From NCBI RefSeq assembly GCF_008704555.1, contig NZ_CP023702.1, forward strand, positions 3,038,001 through 3,102,000: DNA of 64,000 bases, read 5' to 3'. This DNA is from Streptomyces nitrosporeus (GTDB lineage: Bacteria; Actinomycetota; Actinomycetes; Streptomycetales; Streptomycetaceae). The position numbers and the translations under genes were made by a program. The stretch's first letter is position 1, and each line of letters starts with the position of its first letter. Below, in pieces: positions 56,560 through 64,000 of the stretch. The notes beneath the pieces are model-generated. The model saw only the letters and a program-made list of their open reading frames with translations, did not search any database and was not told the DNA's origin.

Positions 56560-56815
56560 GACCGACCCGAACAACCCGGTCGCCGTCGCCCTGGAGCTGG
56601 AACGCCTGCGCGGCTCGCTGGAGGCCGGGTTCGCCCGTGCCGACGGCCAGCTGGCGCTGCTCGTCCAGCGCAGCGACCAGACCGACAAACAGCTGGCGGA
56701 CCACGAGAACCGCCTCGACACACTGGAACGCTCCCGGTGGCCGCTGGCGAGCATCGGCGCGCTCACCGCGACCGTCGGCCTCGCCGTCGTCCTCTGGGAG
56801 ACCGTCGTGCGCTGA
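56552..56815 (+). CDS. Holin-like/XhlA-type membrane protein 2
   Basis: 87 aa, overlaps holin 1 by eight bases. N-terminal coiled coil (VALELERLRGSLEAGFARAD, DKQLADHENRLDTLER) and one C-terminal membrane helix (WPLASIGALTATVGLAVVLW). Resembles XhlA-type partners of holins. Confidence 0.7.
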   Translation: MNETDPNNPVAVALELERLRGSLEAGFARADGQLALLVQRSDQTDKQLADHENRLDTLERSRWPLASIGALTATVGLAVVLWETVVR

Positions 56816-56898
56816 GTCCGCCCCCGTCCGGCGGCGGACCGGGGCGAGGAGCGTCCCGGCGAGCGGCACACCGGGGCACGGCGTTCCGGCGGCGACGA

Positions 56899-56944
56899 CC
56901 GGTGGTCCGTGGTCCCGCGCCACGGCGGGACCACGGATCACCGG
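56899..56944 (+). terminator. Terminator of the tail/lysis operon
   Basis: Twenty-nt arms 56899-56918 and 56925-56944 pair with a single G-T mismatch. Located 83 nt past the last holin-like gene; separates the cluster from the lipoprotein at 57091. Confidence 0.75.
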
Positions 56945-57090
56945 AAAACCAACCCCCCCGGCGTGACGGATCGTTAGGATTCCCCTCGCGTGCCCCTGGG
57001 CGCGGGGCCCCAGCGTCACCGTCCCCCACGCCCCGGACCACGCGCGGCCCCCACACCTCCAGCCGTTCTCCCGTCATCCAGGAGCACCAC

Positions 57091-58023
57091 GTGCAGGTCG
57101 TGTACCGTCCCGTCATCGCCGCCCTCGCCACCGCGGGAGCGCTGCTGCTCAGCTCCGGCTGCGGGACCGAGACGTCGGACGACGGGGCAGCCCCGCCGCC
57201 CGGCCCCTCGGCCGCCTCATCGGTGGCGGCCGACGCCGGGGAGGGCCCGAGCGCCACACCCTCCGCTTCCGCCCCGGCCTCTCCCTCCGTGTCCGCGAGC
57301 GCCTCCGCCTCGGCTTCCGCCTCCGCCTCCGCCTCGAAGAAGCCCGGACCGGCCGGTTCCTCCCGCACCTCCCCGAAACCGGGAGCGAAGGAGGAACCCG
57401 CCCCCGCAGCCCAGGAGAAGGCCCCCGCCCCGTCCTTCCCGGTTCCCGTCTCCGTCGGCGACTCCACCCAGGTGATCACCGTCGACGCCAGTGGCTCGTA
57501 CGCCACCGTGACCGCCTGGCAGAAGGGCTCCTCCGGCTGGAAGCCGCAGTTCTCCACCACGGCCGGCCGCGTCGGCTCGAACGGGGTGACCAACGGGTCC
57601 ACCCGGAAGCAGAACACCTCCACCACCCCCTCGGGCACCTACACGCTCACCGAGGGCTTCGGCGTCCAGGCCGGCGGCACCTCCATGCCGTACACCGTCG
57701 TCAACAGCAGCCACTGGTGGGTCCAGGACCCCGAGTCGAAGTTCTACAACTCGATGCACACCGAGGCCGGCGCCGACTTCCCGCTGACCGAGAAGGGCGA
57801 GAGGGGCAGCGAACACCTGGTCAACTACCCGACCCAGTACGCCAAGGCCCTCGTCATCGACTACAACCGGTGGCCCGCCGTGCCCGGCCGGGGAGCCGGG
57901 ATCTTCCTGCACGTCAACGGCAGCGGGGCCACCGCCGGCTGCGTCTCCGTGCCGCGCGCGACGATGGACCGGATCATGGCCTGGATCAGCCCCTCCGCCC
58001 ACCCGCGGATCGCCATCGGCTGA
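57091..58023 (+). CDS. L,D-transpeptidase-family lipoprotein
   Basis: 310 aa from GTG with AGGAG upstream. Lipobox LLLSSGC (Cys24), a low-complexity Ala/Ser/Pro linker (about 30-125, including a run of Ser-Ala pairs), and a YkuD-like catalytic domain with HVNGSGATAGCVSVP (His274, Cys284). Such enzymes crosslink peptidoglycan or attach proteins. It lies outside the tail operon terminator, so it may be a host gene rather than part of the particle. Confidence 0.8.
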   Translation: MQVVYRPVIAALATAGALLLSSGCGTETSDDGAAPPPGPSAASSVAADAGEGPSATPSASAPASPSVSASASASASASASASKKPGPAGSSRTSPKPGAKEEPAPAAQEKAPAPSFPVPVSVGDSTQVITVDASGSYATVTAWQKGSSGWKPQFSTTAGRVGSNGVTNGSTRKQNTSTTPSGTYTLTEGFGVQAGGTSMPYTVVNSSHWWVQDPESKFYNSMHTEAGADFPLTEKGERGSEHLVNYPTQYAKALVIDYNRWPAVPGRGAGIFLHVNGSGATAGCVSVPRATMDRIMAWISPSAHPRIAIG

Positions 58024-58061
58024 ACCGGCACGGCCGGGCAGGCGGCCGGGCCACGGCACAC

Positions 58062-58104
58062 AGAAGGGCGCCCACCCCGTACACCACGGGATGGGCGCCC
58101 TTCT
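58062..58104. terminator. Bidirectional terminator between the L,D-transpeptidase and rpoC
   Basis: AGAAGGGCGCCCA (58062-58074) pairs with TGGGCGCCCTTCT (58092-58104), extended by CCCGT/ACGGG inside, between convergent genes and only 10 nt past the rpoC stop. Confidence 0.85.
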
Positions 58105-58113
58105 CACTCACTG

Positions 58114-62013
<3,900 letters not shown>

Positions 62014-62106
62014 TTGTCGTCAATCCCTCTTTCGGGGGTTCGAGCCCCCTCGCGTCACGCGAGAAATCGGGGCACTTCAGCAATGGTCTGAACGGGTCCG
62101 GGGAAA

Positions 62107-62135
62107 GCCGGCCGGTTCACTGGGATCCGGCCGGC
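62107..62135 (-). other. Stem-loop between rpoB and rpoC
   Basis: GCCGGCCGG (62107-62115) and CCGGCCGGC (62127-62135), 9 bp, 11-nt loop, just after the rpoB stop. Possible processing or stability element. Confidence 0.5.
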
Positions 62136-62142
62136 CAGCCCG

Positions 62143-64000
<1,858 letters not shown>

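Noticed and set aside
43147..56815. Contractile injection system or R-type tailocin
   Set aside because: No sheath, baseplate-wedge, spike or AAA ATPase gene; the G/GT frameshift, Dit and Gp37-like hub fit a siphovirus-type tail.
39778..58023. Complete prophage
   Set aside because: No integrase, terminase, portal, capsid, head protease, replication gene or att repeat recognised; only tail, lysis and control genes.

Overview
The window is chromosomal DNA of a Streptomyces or a close relative. It is uniformly GC-rich, with NNC/NNG codon use and many GTG starts. The ribosomal and RNA polymerase proteins are of actinobacterial type. Other typical families present are DUF397/XRE/HATPase modules, GH43 enzymes, a HelR-type ATPase and a WhiJ-like locus. 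The housekeeping genes all lie on the minus strand and read from high to low coordinates. They begin with rpoB (3' part) and rpoC (64.0-58.1 kb), continue with the str operon rpsL-rpsG-fusA-tuf (39.5-35.2 kb), and end with the S10/spc/alpha block from rpsJ to rplQ and the first codons of truA (16.5-0 kb). secY, adk, map and infA lie inside that last block.

Two accessory stretches interrupt this backbone. The first (about 17-35 kb) separates the S10 operon from tuf. It holds a PD-(D/E)XK/Rpn-like protein, a GNAT, two overlapping secreted GH43 arabinan-degrading enzymes behind a palindromic operator, a HAD-like protein, a frameshifted membrane-protein pseudogene, an XRE regulator with three tandem DUF397 proteins facing a HATPase, an HTH/zinc-ribbon protein, a HelR-type RNA polymerase rescue ATPase with an upstream rifamycin-associated element-like palindrome, several secreted proteins and lipoproteins, a PIG-L deacetylase lipoprotein and an S1 protease.

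The second stretch (about 39.8-58 kb), between rpsL and rpoC, is the most unusual part. It is a headless non-contractile (siphovirus-type) tail cluster. In order it encodes a tail terminator, tail tube, G/GT tail-assembly chaperones with a -1 frameshift site, two short tandem tape-measure paralogues, distal tail protein, upper baseplate-like protein, Gp37-like hub, a small tail protein, a collagen-containing fibre, an amidase endolysin and two holin-like proteins. No terminase, portal, capsid, sheath, integrase or replication gene is visible. A regulatory block precedes it: an XRE regulator, a zinc-finger protein, a 59-aa excisionase-like HTH and an 87-aa protein. Two copies of a 14-bp motif (TTGCG[C/G]NNNCGCAC) lie between the XRE gene and its divergent neighbour, and two more lie upstream of the tail operon. 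A near-consensus actinobacterial LexA box lies beside the latter pair. I infer an inducible F-type (flexible) tailocin, or a domesticated tail used for another purpose, released by its own lysis cassette. An inverted cassette of membrane and coiled-coil genes, next to a degenerate second copy of the chaperone T segment, has been inserted between the chaperone and tape-measure genes.

Perfect stem-loops mark most transcription-unit boundaries, including between rpoA/rplQ, rplO/secY, adk/map, fusA/tuf and at the convergent ends of the accessory regions. The S10 and str operons share an almost identical 25-nt element in their 5' leaders.
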